Shown here one piece after another: positions 1 to 8,885 of a DNA stretch of 64,000 nucleotides. Origin of the DNA: Microlunatus flavus. Its GTDB lineage: Bacteria > Actinomycetota > Actinomycetes > Propionibacteriales > Propionibacteriaceae. Below the pieces are notes generated by a model, which saw nothing but the letters and a program-made list of their open reading frames with translations, did not search any database and had not been told where the DNA came from. Where the stretch lies: assembly GCF_900110855.1 (NCBI RefSeq), contig NZ_FOFA01000003.1:248001-312000 (forward strand). The letters run 5' to 3'. Position numbers and translations under genes: made by a program. Positions within the stretch are counted from its first letter, which is position 1, and each line of letters opens with the position of its first letter.

Positions 1-1
1 G

Positions 2-187
2 TCGATGATCGCCGGCTACGCGGGCAAGGGCGACAAGCTGGGGGAGGCGTTCGGCCACTTCGCCCGCGCGTACGCCGACCAGACCGAGGCCGACCACGCC
101 CAGCTCGTCGCGGCCGTCCGCTCGGGGCGGGTCCCGGCGCCGGACGGGGCGCTGGACTTTGTCGGCTCCGCGTTCCGCCCGCGCTGA
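2..187 (+). CDS. DUF2252 family protein, C-terminal fragment
   Basis: Only the last 61 codons are inside the window; the reading frame is open at the left edge and stops at 185-187. The visible tail (IAGYAGKGDKLGEAFGHFA, then YADQTEADHAQLVAAVRSGR) matches the end of DUF2252 proteins, which usually close with an AYADQ..DH..L..A...G pattern. DUF2252 proteins are about 400-450 residues and have a kinase-like fold of unknown substrate. Nothing can be said about the missing N-terminal part. The family call rests on recalled similarity of a short tail. Confidence 0.7.
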   Translation, partial: SMIAGYAGKGDKLGEAFGHFARAYADQTEADHAQLVAAVRSGRVPAPDGALDFVGSAFRPR

Positions 188-212
188 GCGGCGGCGCGTC
201 GATACTGGGACC

Positions 213-671
213 GTGCCCGACGACCGTTCCGCCTACGGGCCCCTGCGCGTGAGCGCGGCGCTGGTCCTGGGCGCCGACGAGCTGCGCTGGCGCTTCTCGC
301 GCTCCTCCGGGCCCGGCGGGCAGGGCGTCAACACCGCCGACAGCCGGGTGGAGCTCACCTGGGAACCGGCGTCGTCGCCCGGCGTGCTGGCGCTGCCGGA
401 GGCGCAGCGCGAGCGGCTGCTGGCCCGCCTCGGACCGACCCTCGTGAACGGCGCGGTCGTGATCGCGGCCTCCGAGCACCGCGCCCAGCTGCGCAACCGC
501 GAGGAGGCCCGTACGCGGCTGGCCGACCGCCTGCGGACCGCCCTGGCCCCGCCGCCACGCTCGCGGCGGGCGACGCGCCCGACCCGCGGCTCGGTGGAGC
601 GCCGGCTCAGCGCCAAGGCCGTGCGCGCCTCGGTCAAGGCCTCGCGGCGGCGCCGCTTCGACGAGCACTGA
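213..671 (+). CDS. arfB: Ribosome-rescue peptidyl-tRNA hydrolase, ArfB/YaeJ type
   Basis: A 152-residue protein of the small class-I release-factor-like family that hydrolyses peptidyl-tRNA on stalled ribosomes without codon recognition. The hallmark GGQ loop lies in [18 protein letters not shown] around residue 35, and the C-terminal 40 residues are Arg/Ser-rich and basic, the tail that in ArfB enters the empty mRNA channel. There is no codon-recognition domain, which separates it from RF1/RF2. I chose GTG 213 because it gives the family-typical length and lies 6 bases after a GATACT box (201-206), suggesting a leaderless transcript. An in-frame ATG at 159 would overlap the upstream gene. 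It precedes aspS on the same strand. Confidence 0.85.
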   Translation: MPDDRSAYGPLRVSAALVLGADELRWRFSRSSGPGGQGVNTADSRVELTWEPASSPGVLALPEAQRERLLARLGPTLVNGAVVIAASEHRAQLRNREEARTRLADRLRTALAPPPRSRRATRPTRGSVERRLSAKAVRASVKASRRRRFDEH

Positions 672-713
672 CGCCGGAGGAAAAGCACCACGAGGGCGCG
701 TGCGGCCGGACCG

Positions 714-719
714 TAGGAT
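714..719 (+). promoter_or_regulatory. Putative -10 box of aspS (TAGGAT)
   Basis: TAGGAT fits the actinobacterial TANNNT -10 consensus and lies about 56 bases before the aspS start, giving a short leader with a purine-rich GAAAGG Shine-Dalgarno at 755-760. No clear -35 box is visible. Confidence 0.45.
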
Positions 720-774
720 GAGTGGTCGCTCCTCGAGCGTCCCCACACCTCCACCGAAAGGCTGCACCACCGTG

Positions 775-2571
775 ATGCGCACCCACGGTGCCGGCACGCT
801 CCGCGCGAGCGACGCCGGCACGACCGTGACCCTGGCGGGCTGGGTGGCCCGCCGCCGCGACCACGGCGGAGTCGCCTTCCTCGACCTCCGCGACGCCAGC
901 GGCGTCGCCCAGGTCGTCGTCCGCGACGAGCTCCTCGCCTCCTCCGGCGCCCACGACCTGCGCAACGAGTACTGCGTCACGGTCACCGGGCAGGTCGCCC
1001 CGCGCCCCGAGGGCAACGCCAACGCCGACCTCCCGACCGGGGAGATCGAGGTGTCCGCCTCGTCGCTCGACGTGCTGAGCCCGGCCGCGCCGCTGCCGTT
1101 CCCGATCGACGACCGGGTCAACGTCGGCGAGGAGACCCGCCTGCGCTACCGCTACCTGGACCTGCGCCGTTCCGGCCCGGGCGCCGCCCTGCGGCTGCGC
1201 AGCAAGGTCAACCGGGTCGCCCGCGAGACGCTGCTCGACCGCGACTTCGTCGAGCTCGAGACGCCGACGCTGACCCGGTCCACGCCCGAGGGCGCCCGCG
1301 ACTTCCTCGTCCCGGCCCGGCTGCGGCCCGGCTCCTGGTACGCCCTGCCGCAGAGCCCGCAGCTGTTCAAGCAGCTGCTGATGGTCTCCGGCATGGAGCG
1401 CTACTTCCAGATCGCGCGCTGCTACCGCGACGAGGACTTCCGCGCCGACCGGCAGCCGGAGTTCACCCAGCTCGACGTCGAGATGAGCTTCGTCGACCAG
1501 GACGACATCATCGAGCTGACCGAGACGCTGCTCGCGAACATCTGGCGCCTGATCGGCGTCGAGGTGCCCACGCCCTTCCCGCGGCTCACCTACGCCGAGG
1601 CGATGGACCGCTTCGGCAGCGACAAGCCCGACCTGCGCTTCGGCCTCGAGCTGACCGAGCTCACCGCGTACTTCGCGCAGACGCCGTTCCGGGTGTTCCA
1701 GGCCGACTACGTCGGCGCCGTCGTCATGCCCGGCGGCGGCAGCCAGCCGCGGCGCACGTTCGACGCCTGGCAGGAGTTCGCGCGTCAGCGCGGTCACCGC
1801 GGGCTGGCGTACGTCACGGTCGGCGAAGACGGGACGCTCGGCGGCCCGGTGGCCAAGAACCTCTCCGAGGCCGAGCGCGACGGCCTCGTCGCCGCGGTCG
1901 GCGCCCAGCCCGGCGACTGCGTCTTCTTCGCCGCCGGCGCCCGCAGCCAGGCCCAGGCCCTGCTCGGGGCGACCCGGCTCGAGGTCGGACGCCGGACCGG
2001 GCTGCTCGACGAGGCGGCGGGGGAGTGGGCCTTCTGCTGGGTCGTCGACGCCCCGCTCTTCGAGCCGGCCGACAAGGCCGTCGCGGCGGGCGACGTCGCG
2101 GTCGGGGCCGGCGCGTGGACCGCGGTCCACCACGCCTTCACCTCGCCCAAGCCGGAGTTCTTCGACACCTTCGACACCGACCCCGGCTCCGCGCTGGCGT
2201 ACGCCTACGACGTCGTCTGCAACGGCAACGAGATCGGCGGCGGGTCGATCCGTATCCACCGCCGTGACATCCAGGAGCGGGTCTTCGCGGTCATGGGCCT
2301 GACGCAGGAGGAGGCGCGGACCAAGTTCGGCTTCCTGCTCGACGCCTTCGACTACGGGCCCCCGCCGCACGGCGGCATCGCCTTCGGCTGGGACCGGATC
2401 TGCATGCTGCTGTCCGGCGAGGAGTCGATCCGCGAGGTCATCGCCTTCCCCAAGAGCGGCGGCGGCTTCGACCCGCTGACCGAGGCGCCCGCGCCGATCA
2501 CCCCGACCCAGCGCAAGGAGGCCGGCGTGGACGCGAAGCCCGAGATCAAGGGCCAGGCCGAGAAGAGCTGA
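775..2571 (+). CDS. aspS: Aspartyl-tRNA synthetase
   Basis: Class IIb aminoacyl-tRNA synthetase of 598 residues that charges tRNA-Asp (in many actinobacteria also tRNA-Asn, later amidated by GatCAB). It has an N-terminal OB-fold ([19 protein letters not shown], about residues 15-35). Motif 2 is near residue 222 ([12 protein letters not shown]), a GAD insertion domain typical of bacterial AspRS falls at roughly 290-410, and motif 3 is [10 protein letters not shown] near 533. Length matches the bacterial family. ATG 775 directly follows an in-frame GTG at 772, so either may be used; a further in-frame ATG at 700 would add a non-conserved tail. A strong hairpin follows the gene. Confidence 0.97.
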   Translation: MRTHGAGTLRASDAGTTVTLAGWVARRRDHGGVAFLDLRDASGVAQVVVRDELLASSGAHDLRNEYCVTVTGQVAPRPEGNANADLPTGEIEVSASSLDVLSPAAPLPFPIDDRVNVGEETRLRYRYLDLRRSGPGAALRLRSKVNRVARETLLDRDFVELETPTLTRSTPEGARDFLVPARLRPGSWYALPQSPQLFKQLLMVSGMERYFQIARCYRDEDFRADRQPEFTQLDVEMSFVDQDDIIELTETLLANIWRLIGVEVPTPFPRLTYAEAMDRFGSDKPDLRFGLELTELTAYFAQTPFRVFQADYVGAVVMPGGGSQPRRTFDAWQEFARQRGHRGLAYVTVGEDGTLGGPVAKNLSEAERDGLVAAVGAQPGDCVFFAAGARSQAQALLGATRLEVGRRTGLLDEAAGEWAFCWVVDAPLFEPADKAVAAGDVAVGAGAWTAVHHAFTSPKPEFFDTFDTDPGSALAYAYDVVCNGNEIGGGSIRIHRRDIQERVFAVMGLTQEEARTKFGFLLDAFDYGPPPHGGIAFGWDRICMLLSGEESIREVIAFPKSGGGFDPLTEAPAPITPTQRKEAGVDAKPEIKGQAEKS

Positions 2572-2582
2572 GCGGACGACGA

Positions 2583-2623
2583 CGGGTGGGATCCTGCACC
2601 GTGACGGTGCAGGATCCCACCCG
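2583..2623. terminator. Bidirectional terminator between aspS and the beta-helix gene
   Basis: Perfect inverted repeat with 20-bp arms (2583-2602 and 2604-2623) around a 1-base centre; in RNA the tip would open to a small loop. It sits 12 bases past the aspS stop and 24 bases before the stop of the convergent gene, so it can serve both. There is no long T-tract, as is usual in very GC-rich actinobacteria. Confidence 0.85.
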
Positions 2624-2646
2624 CTGTCATGATCGGGTGCTGCGGA

Positions 2647-4386
2647 CTACTTCTGGCAGGTCTTGTTGCTGATGCCGTCCGAGCTCGACGGCACGGTGGT
2701 GTCGCAGCCCACGACGTTGCCGATGTTCACGTAGGCGACGCGGACGCCGTAGCCCGGGATTCCCGAGGTGAACCTGTTGGCGTACAGGGTGTTGTTGCGG
2801 CCCCAGACCTCGTAGGCCTGCCACACCTGGATGCCGTCGGCCTTGGCGTTCGACCCGGTGTTGTGCGCCACGACCCAGTTGTTGGTCTGCACGCTGATCA
2901 GGGTCTCGCCGACCCTCATCGACCCGCCGTCCACCGTGTTGCCCCAGACGGTGCCGTCGACGGCGCCCTCCTTGAGGTCGATCGGCTCCGACGAGGTGCG
3001 GCTGATGTGGTTGGCGACGATCGCGTTGCGGTTGCTGGCGTCGGCGTTGCAGCCGTTGTACTTGCACCAGTTGCCCTTGGCGGTGCCGACGTAGACGCCC
3101 TCGCCGTACGTCGCGGTCATCAGGCCCGTGTCACGGATCGTGTTGCCGACCACGACGCTGTCGGTGGTGTTGTTCTTGAGGTGGACGGCCTCCTGGCCGA
3201 TGTGCTCGACCAGGACGTCGGAGACGGCCACGTGGTTGCTGCGCATGACCGAGATGCCCTTCTGCGAGTTGCGCACGGTCATGCCGGCGATCCGCAGGTA
3301 GCTCGAGCCGTCGACCCGGAAGCCGCCGTTGCCGGTGACGCCGGGGCCGCTGAGCACCGCGGTCCGCGGGCCGCAGATCCACACCGGCCTGGTGCTGGTG
3401 CCGTTGGCCTTGACCGCCATGCCCCAGGGCACGGAGTACGTGCCGGGGGCCATCTTGATCACGCGGCCGGCGGGGGCGTTGCTGATCGCCGACTGCAGCT
3501 GCTTCCACGTCGAGACGTTGACCGTGGCGCTGGGGCAGGCGCTGTAGCGCACGTTGTTGTAGGACGTGGCGGCACCCGTGGTCGCCGTCACCGAGGTGGA
3601 CGAGCCGGAGACGTTGCCCGACTTGTCCATGGCCTTGACCCAGTAGACGTAGCGGGTGCTGTTGGCCAGGCCGACGTCGGCGAACTTCGTGGTGGCGGCG
3701 GGCAGCCAGGCCACCTGCGTGGTGGCGCCGCTGCCCACCTTGCGGAACACGCGGTAGCCGGACAGGTCTGCGGCGCCCGGCCGGTTCCAGGTGAGCGTGT
3801 AGCCGGTGCGGTTCTTGGCCGCGGCGAGGCCGGTCGGCGCGGACGGCGCGGAGACGTCGAGCACGCGCAGCGCGTCGACGACGAGGTTCGCGCCGCCGGA
3901 GGCGCTGTTCTTCTTGCCGGTGCGGACGATCTTGAGGCTGTGGGTCGTGTCCTTCAGACCCTTGACCGACCAGACCGTCTGCTTGTACGCGGTCTTGCCG
4001 CGGTAGAGGTCGACGGTCTTCACGAGCTTGCCGTCGAGGTAGACCTTCGCGATCCCGTTGTGCGGGCCGGGCCGCGAGACCCAGGACACGCCGGTGGCCT
4101 TGAACGTCGTGGCGGCGTAGCCGCTCTTGCCCGACAGCGTCGAGAAGGACCCGCCGCTGGCGGTGGTGGTCTTCGTCGTCTTCCAGCCGCCCGACAGCAC
4201 GAGGGCGGAGGAACCGTTCTCGAGCACGCCGGGGAGGGCGACCGAGGCCGCGGACGCGGAGGCCACCGGCACGAGGGCGGTGGCGGCGACGGTGGCCAGG
4301 CCGAGGGTGGCGCGGCCGGCCCAGCGGGCGGTCCGGGCGGCCAGGGCCGGGGGGTGTGCAGGGGTGATGGAGGTGGGGGCGGACAT
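2647..4386 (-). CDS. Secreted right-handed beta-helix protein with FN3-like domain
   Basis: A 579-residue exported protein. Residues 1-50 look like a long Sec signal: basic start, then a hydrophobic stretch ATLGLATVAATALVPVASAS ending in an A-S-A-A cleavage region. Next comes a beta-rich region (about 50-170) resembling a carbohydrate-binding sandwich (SGGWKTT...DGKLVKTVDLYRG). A fibronectin-III-like domain follows (about 175-260: PSAPTGLAAAK..YTLTWNRPG..GYRVFRK). The C-terminal half has short repeats (LRIAGMTVRNSQKGISVM, VVGNTIRDTG, VWGNTVDGG) typical of PbH1 beta-helices as in pectate-lyase/NosD-like proteins. ATG 4386 is preceded by CAGGAGAT; an upstream in-frame ATG at 4443 lacks this. 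Probably binds or cleaves an extracellular polysaccharide; the substrate is unknown. Confidence 0.8.
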   Translation of the reverse strand: MSAPTSITPAHPPALAARTARWAGRATLGLATVAATALVPVASASAASVALPGVLENGSSALVLSGGWKTTKTTTASGGSFSTLSGKSGYAATTFKATGVSWVSRPGPHNGIAKVYLDGKLVKTVDLYRGKTAYKQTVWSVKGLKDTTHSLKIVRTGKKNSASGGANLVVDALRVLDVSAPSAPTGLAAAKNRTGYTLTWNRPGAADLSGYRVFRKVGSGATTQVAWLPAATTKFADVGLANSTRYVYWVKAMDKSGNVSGSSTSVTATTGAATSYNNVRYSACPSATVNVSTWKQLQSAISNAPAGRVIKMAPGTYSVPWGMAVKANGTSTRPVWICGPRTAVLSGPGVTGNGGFRVDGSSYLRIAGMTVRNSQKGISVMRSNHVAVSDVLVEHIGQEAVHLKNNTTDSVVVGNTIRDTGLMTATYGEGVYVGTAKGNWCKYNGCNADASNRNAIVANHISRTSSEPIDLKEGAVDGTVWGNTVDGGSMRVGETLISVQTNNWVVAHNTGSNAKADGIQVWQAYEVWGRNNTLYANRFTSGIPGYGVRVAYVNIGNVVGCDTTVPSSSDGISNKTCQK

Positions 4387-4687
4387 CGCGATCTCCTGTG
4401 GGGGTTGCGCTCGGGTCCGCCCGTTCTCGGGAGGCCGAAGCATCGATCGGTCCCGAGGACGAAAACGTATGGATCAATCCGACGCAACTGAGAGAAATGC
4501 GCTAGGAACTTTCGCAACATTCCCTGAAGACGATTTCAGGCGGGGATCCGTGTTTGTGTCGTGATCTGGGCGTGATGAACCTCATACGATCACGAGTCGG
4601 TAACGACAGTCGCGAAGCCGCTGCACGAAACATTCCGCAGGTGTACGAAACGGCGCGGACGCGGGGCTGCGGGGCGTCCACGCTCCG
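4387..4687. other. Divergent intergenic region, AT-richer than its surroundings
   Basis: About 300 bases separate the beta-helix gene (minus strand) from rarA (plus strand). Bases 4460-4600 are clearly less GC-rich than the flanks. A 7-bp inverted repeat CTCGGGA (4426-4432) / TCCCGAG (4451-4457) lies about 40 bases upstream of the beta-helix start, in what would be its 5' leader; it could be an operator or leader hairpin. I find no convincing riboswitch, small RNA or small ORF here. Confidence 0.4.
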
Positions 4688-4693
4688 TACGCT
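4688..4693 (+). promoter_or_regulatory. Leaderless-type -10 box of rarA (TACGCT)
   Basis: TACGCT is followed by exactly 6 bases and then the GTG start at 4700, placing the expected transcription start on the start codon itself. The same TANNNT-N6-GTG layout recurs at several other genes in this window. Confidence 0.6.
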
Positions 4694-4699
4694 GACCCG

Positions 4700-6088
4700 G
4701 TGAGCGAGGACCTGTTCGGCGGTGGCGTGGACGCAGCGGCGGGAGCCGTCGCGGCCGTGGGCACGACGGGTGGCAGCCTCTCCGACGCCGACCGACCGGG
4801 CCTCCCGCTCGCCGTCCGGATGCGGCCGCGCACCCTCGACGAGGTCGTCGGCCAGGGGCACCTCCTGGCGCCCGGCTCGCCGCTGCGCCGGCTGGCGGCC
4901 GGCGAGCCGATGTCGGTGTTCCTGTGGGGTCCGCCGGGGACGGGCAAGACGACCATCGCCTCGGTCGTGTCGCGGCAGAGCGGGTCGAAGTTCGTCGAGG
5001 TGTCGGCCGTGACCGCCGGCGTCAAGGAGGTGCGGGCCGTCCTCGACCAGGCCCGCCGCGACCTCGCCCGGGGCGAGCGCACCGTGCTCTTCGTCGACGA
5101 GGTGCATCGCTTCTCCAAGACCCAGCAGGACGTGCTGCTGCCCGCCGTCGAGAACCGCCTGGTCACCCTGGTCGCCGCGACCACGGAGAACCCGAGCTTC
5201 TCGGTCATCTCGCCGCTGCTGTCCCGCTCGCTCCTGCTGACCCTCAAGCCGCTGACCGACGCCGACGTGTCGGGCCTGCTGGACCGCGCCCTGGTCGACG
5301 CGCGCGGGCTGGCCGGCGCCAGCACCCTGGACGACGACGCCCGCAACACCCTGCTGCGCCTCGCCGGCGGCGACGCGCGGCGCGCGCTCACCTACCTCGA
5401 GGAGTCGGCCGCCGGCGCGGCGGCCACGGGGTCGGCCGTCATCACGACCGACGTCGTCGAGCGGGCGGTCGACCGCGCGGCGATCCGCTACGACCGCGAC
5501 GGCGACCAGCACTACGACGTGATCAGCGCCTTCATCAAGTCGGTGCGCGGCTCCGACGTCCAGGCCTCGCTGCACTACCTGGCCCGCATGCTCGGCGCCG
5601 GGGAGGACCCGCGCTTCGTGGCCCGCCGGCTGATCATCCTGGCCAGCGAGGACATCGGCATGGCCGACCCGACCGCGCTGACCACCGCCGTGGCCGCGGC
5701 CGAGGCCGTCGCCATGATCGGGATGCCCGAGGGTCGGATCACGCTCGCGCACGCCACCATCGCGCTGGCCCTCGCGCCCAAGTCGAACGCGGTGGTCGCG
5801 GCCATCGGCGCGGCCTCGGCCGACGTCGCGGCCGGCCGGGTCGGGCTGGTCCCGCCGCACCTGCGCGACGCGCACTACGCCGGAGCCAAGACGTACGGCC
5901 ACGGGCAGGGCTACCGCTACGCCCACGACGAGCCGCACGGCATCGCCGCGCAGCAGTACCTGCCCGACGAGCTGGTCGACGCGACCTACTACGTGCCGAC
6001 CGACCACGGCAACGAGGCGGCGGTGGCCGCTCGGCTGGCCCGGATCGAGGAGCGGCTCGGCCGCTCGGCCTCGCGCGCGGCGAGGTAG
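4700..6088 (+). CDS. rarA: Replication-associated recombination protein A (AAA+ ATPase)
   Basis: A 462-residue AAA+ ATPase of the RarA/MgsA/WRNIP1 family, which acts at stalled replication forks. Walker A is GPPGTGKTT (77-85) and Walker B is VLFVDEVH (about 129-136), followed by sensor-1 TTENPSF and the family's C-terminal helical tetramerisation region with [15 protein letters not shown]. The end, [19 protein letters not shown], is characteristic of RarA. Length is normal. Start GTG 4700 is supported by the leaderless promoter layout. Its 3' end overlaps the convergent allophanate hydrolase C-domain gene by 100 bases. The aspS-rarA-alaS neighbourhood is usual in actinobacteria. Confidence 0.95.
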   Translation: MSEDLFGGGVDAAAGAVAAVGTTGGSLSDADRPGLPLAVRMRPRTLDEVVGQGHLLAPGSPLRRLAAGEPMSVFLWGPPGTGKTTIASVVSRQSGSKFVEVSAVTAGVKEVRAVLDQARRDLARGERTVLFVDEVHRFSKTQQDVLLPAVENRLVTLVAATTENPSFSVISPLLSRSLLLTLKPLTDADVSGLLDRALVDARGLAGASTLDDDARNTLLRLAGGDARRALTYLEESAAGAAATGSAVITTDVVERAVDRAAIRYDRDGDQHYDVISAFIKSVRGSDVQASLHYLARMLGAGEDPRFVARRLIILASEDIGMADPTALTTAVAAAEAVAMIGMPEGRITLAHATIALALAPKSNAVVAAIGAASADVAAGRVGLVPPHLRDAHYAGAKTYGHGQGYRYAHDEPHGIAAQQYLPDELVDATYYVPTDHGNEAAVAARLARIEERLGRSASRAAR

Positions 6089-6486
6089 GCGGGCCAGCTG
6101 CCGTACGCGGTGATGTCGCGCACCGCCCCGGGGTCGTCGAGCGCGCTCGCCTCGACCAGGAACCCGGGCAGGGACCGGCCGTCGTCCAGCTCGACCGAGC
6201 CGATGCTCATGGGGGAGGGCAGGCCGGCGACCAGGCCGCCCAGCCCCGCCGCCGGCAGCCGCCAGTGCTCCCCCCGTACGGCAGCGCCCCCGGACCGCAC
6301 CCGCAGCAGCCCCGGCTTGGGCGGCGTCGTGGGCAGCGCCCACAGGCGGTAGGTCGCCGCCGTGGTGACCGTCCCCACGAGCGTCGCACCGCGCGCGGCG
6401 AGGTCGCCGTTGAGGGGCTGTCCGCTGAGGTGGGCCCCCACGACGACCAGGTCCACGTCACCGACCGGCGGTCCGGGGGCCCGCAC
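5989..6486 (-). CDS. Stand-alone allophanate hydrolase C-terminal (AtzF_C) domain
   Basis: A 165-residue protein equivalent to the C-terminal domain of allophanate hydrolase: [20 protein letters not shown], then YRLWAL...[46 protein letters not shown] and [12 protein letters not shown]. In characterised fused enzymes this domain is reported to decarboxylate the N-carboxycarbamate made by the amidase domain. Here it is a separate gene, last in a five-gene operon, 5 bases after the permease stop. GTG 6486 follows TGAGAGGC, a weak Shine-Dalgarno. The last ~30 residues are Arg/Ser-rich, lie in the overlap with rarA, and look like read-through beyond the domain. See the finding on the split enzyme. 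Confidence 0.85.
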   Translation of the reverse strand: MRAPGPPVGDVDLVVVGAHLSGQPLNGDLAARGATLVGTVTTAATYRLWALPTTPPKPGLLRVRSGGAAVRGEHWRLPAAGLGGLVAGLPSPMSIGSVELDDGRSLPGFLVEASALDDPGAVRDITAYGSWPAYLAAREAERPSRSSIRASRAATAASLPWSVGT

Positions 6487-6491
6487 GCCTC

Positions 6492-8114
6492 TCAGGCCTC
6501 TCCGACGAGGGCGTCGGTGGCCGGGACGTCGTTCGGCGCGACGTCCGGCTCTCCGACGCTGCGCCGGAGCTGGCCGATCCCGGCAAGGACCACGGCGAGC
6601 AGCAGGTAGCCCAGCGCGACCCCCGGCGCCGCGCCCCAGCCGACCGCGTCGGCGTGCAGCAGCCCGACCCAGGACAGGGCCGCGCCGACCAGCGCCGCCA
6701 CCGCGGCGCGGAAGAGCTGCTTCTCGAGGATGAACACGGTGATCGTGCCGAACACGATCCCGGCCAGCGTCGCGCCCTGACCGAGGACGTGCAGGCCGTG
6801 GTAGACCAGCCCGGCGTTCTCCAGGGCCGGCTCGCCGACCTTCGCCGCAGTGGTGCCGGCGGCGGCCAGGGCGTTGTCGATCAGGCCCGCACCCCACGAG
6901 GCGAGGTTGGGGATGATCGCGGCGATCACCGCCGCGGCGTGCAGCCGTGGTGTCGAACGGAAGGCCTGCGCCCCGATCAGCAGCCCGATGTAGAGCAGGA
7001 TCGGCACGATGGCGGGCAGCGGCAGCACGGTGGCGAGCAGCCCGAAGAGGCCGAGGAAGCAGAGCACCGCGATGAAGACCCCGCTGGCCAGCGAGTAGCT
7101 CGAGCGGCCGCCCGCCTCCTTCCAGCCCGGGTGCCCGATGTAGACGGCCGGCGGGAACGGCGACCCGAGCGCGGAGCCGATGATGGCGCCGGTGCCGTCG
7201 GCCAGCAGGACGCTGCGCAGGCTGTAGCTGTCGCCGGCCGCGGCGGCGCTCTCCACGTTGCTCATCGCCTCGAGGAAGTTGTAGACGCCGAGCGGGATGG
7301 CGGTGGCGAGCAGCGGAGCCATGCCGGCCAGGCCCTCGCCGAGCAGCGAGAGGTTCAGCGACGGGACCGCGAAGGCGACGTCGCGGGCCGAGGCGACCAC
7401 GTCGGGCACCGACATGAAGCCGCCGAGCCAGCCGATCGCGGTGCCCACGAGCAGCGCGGCGAGCCCGACCGGGATGCCGCCCGGCAGCTTGAGGTCGGTG
7501 AAGAAGCCCACGAGGATGATGCCGAGCACGGGCAGGCCGATCCAGGCCGCGTCCCAGATCTGCCCGGCCGGCCGCATCGAGATGAAGCTGAGCGAGATGC
7601 CGGCGAGCGTCCCCAGCAGGGCGGCCCGCGGGGTGATCTTGCGGATCGCGGGGCCGACGAAGGCGCCGACCAGCACGATGACGCCGATGATGAACGCCCA
7701 CGCCAGGCCCGCCGCCCAGGCCCGTACGGGGTCGTCGGTCGACAGGTAGATCGGCAGCATGATCACGAACACGACGATGAACATGTGCGGCACGCTCGGC
7801 CCGTACGGCAGCGCGGTCACGTCGGTGCGCTGCTCGCGGCGCGCGAGGCGCCGGGCCAGGAACGTGTAGTAGGCGTTGCCGGCGACGAGCGCGATGCCGA
7901 GCGCGGGCAGCACCGTGCCGAGCACCCGGTCTGCGGGCAGGTGGACGACGAAGATCAGCAACGTCGTCAGCGTGAGGACGTTGACGAGGATGTTGAAGGC
8001 GAGGCCGAAGAAGGCGTTCAGGTCGCCCCGGGTCCACCACGCCACCTTGAAGCGGGCGGGGTCGGCGCCGGGTGCGACGGGGCTGGTGGCTGGGGCGGTC
8101 GTGGAGCTGGTCAC
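6492..8114 (-). CDS. NCS2/AzgA-like nucleobase-type permease
   Basis: A 540-residue polytopic membrane protein with about 12-14 hydrophobic segments. Its NCS2-like features include TALPYGPSVPHMFIVVF early on, PLGVYNFLEAMSNVESAAAAGDSYS (the region of the NCS2 substrate-site Glu) and SPFPPAVYIGHPGWKEAGGRSSYS. It lies between biuret hydrolase and the allophanate hydrolase C-domain gene in one operon. The likely cargo is therefore biuret, allophanate or a related ureide, not xanthine or uracil. That substrate is inferred from context only. GTG 8114 is preceded by GGAGGACA. The N-terminal 30 residues are low-complexity Ser/Thr/Ala/Pro. Confidence 0.8.
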   Translation of the reverse strand: MTSSTTAPATSPVAPGADPARFKVAWWTRGDLNAFFGLAFNILVNVLTLTTLLIFVVHLPADRVLGTVLPALGIALVAGNAYYTFLARRLARREQRTDVTALPYGPSVPHMFIVVFVIMLPIYLSTDDPVRAWAAGLAWAFIIGVIVLVGAFVGPAIRKITPRAALLGTLAGISLSFISMRPAGQIWDAAWIGLPVLGIILVGFFTDLKLPGGIPVGLAALLVGTAIGWLGGFMSVPDVVASARDVAFAVPSLNLSLLGEGLAGMAPLLATAIPLGVYNFLEAMSNVESAAAAGDSYSLRSVLLADGTGAIIGSALGSPFPPAVYIGHPGWKEAGGRSSYSLASGVFIAVLCFLGLFGLLATVLPLPAIVPILLYIGLLIGAQAFRSTPRLHAAAVIAAIIPNLASWGAGLIDNALAAAGTTAAKVGEPALENAGLVYHGLHVLGQGATLAGIVFGTITVFILEKQLFRAAVAALVGAALSWVGLLHADAVGWGAAPGVALGYLLLAVVLAGIGQLRRSVGEPDVAPNDVPATDALVGEA

Positions 8115-8144
8115 GGGTGTCCTCCGAGGCGGGACGGGCAGAGG

Positions 8145-8852
8145 TCAGACGGCTGCGGCCGCAGGGCGCGGGAGCGCGGCGAGCAGGCTGGCGGAGTCGG
8201 TGACCCAGCCGAAGATGCCGCCCTGGGCGGCGATCATGTCCAGCCCCACGCGCTGGAACTCGGGGAAGTAGGAGCCGACGCAGTCGCTCAGCACGAGCGC
8301 CTCGTAGCCCCGGTCGTTGGCCTCACGCACGGTCGTGTGCACGCAGACCTCGGTCGTGACGCCGGTGACGACCAGCGACTCGACGCCCTGCGCACGCAGG
8401 ACCTCCTCGAGGTCGGTGCCGTAGAAGGCGCCCTTGCCGGGCTTGTCGAGCACGACCTCGCCGGGCAGCGGCGCGAGCTCGTCGACGATGTCGTGCCCGT
8501 ACTCGCCGCGCACGAGGATGCGGCCGTACGGCCCGGGGTCGCCGATGCGCAGCGACGGCTTGCCGCGCCGGTGCTTGGCCGGCGGCAGGTCGCTCAGGTC
8601 GGGCCGGTGGCCCTCCCGGGTGTGGATCACGGGCAGGCCGGTCTCCCGGGCCGCGGCGAGCACCCGCTGCAGCGGCGGGACCACGGCCGCGAGCCGGCCG
8701 ACGTCGTTGCCCAGGGTCTCCCCGAACCCGCCGGGCAGCAGGAAGTCGCGCTGCATGTCGATGATCAGCAGGGCGGTGCGGGCGGGGGCGAACGAGAAGG
8801 CGCCCGGTCGGGCGGGGACGCTGACGAGGGTGTCGGGACGTTCCTCGGGCAC
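8145..8852 (-). CDS. biuH: Biuret hydrolase-like cysteine hydrolase (isochorismatase fold)
   Basis: A 235-residue cysteine hydrolase predicted to split biuret into allophanate and ammonia. The family triad is visible as Asp32 (LLIIDMQRDF), Lys137 (LDKPGKGAF) and Cys170 (GVTTEVCVHTT), with the K-to-C spacing of 33 seen in BiuH and RutB. The stretch HTREGHRPDLSDLP followed by GDPGPYGRILVRGE closely resembles Rhizobium biuret hydrolase as I recall it, more than ureidoacrylate hydrolase RutB or nicotinamidase. The neighbouring allophanate hydrolase supplies the next step. GTG 8852 has AAGGAG 7 bases upstream. A triuret or other ureide specificity cannot be excluded from sequence. Confidence 0.85.
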   Translation of the reverse strand: MPEERPDTLVSVPARPGAFSFAPARTALLIIDMQRDFLLPGGFGETLGNDVGRLAAVVPPLQRVLAAARETGLPVIHTREGHRPDLSDLPPAKHRRGKPSLRIGDPGPYGRILVRGEYGHDIVDELAPLPGEVVLDKPGKGAFYGTDLEEVLRAQGVESLVVTGVTTEVCVHTTVREANDRGYEALVLSDCVGSYFPEFQRVGLDMIAAQGGIFGWVTDSASLLAALPRPAAAAV

Positions 8853-8885
8853 GGGTGGCTCCTTGCTGGAGGTCGCGGTGGAGGG

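Noticed and set aside
634-2370. Minus-strand 578-codon frame opposite aspS
   Set aside because: Mirror of AspRS codons with no domain content or ribosome site.
4387-4560. c-di-AMP or c-di-GMP riboswitch upstream of the secreted protein
   Set aside because: I could not match the conserved cores of either class; only a short 7-bp hairpin is visible.
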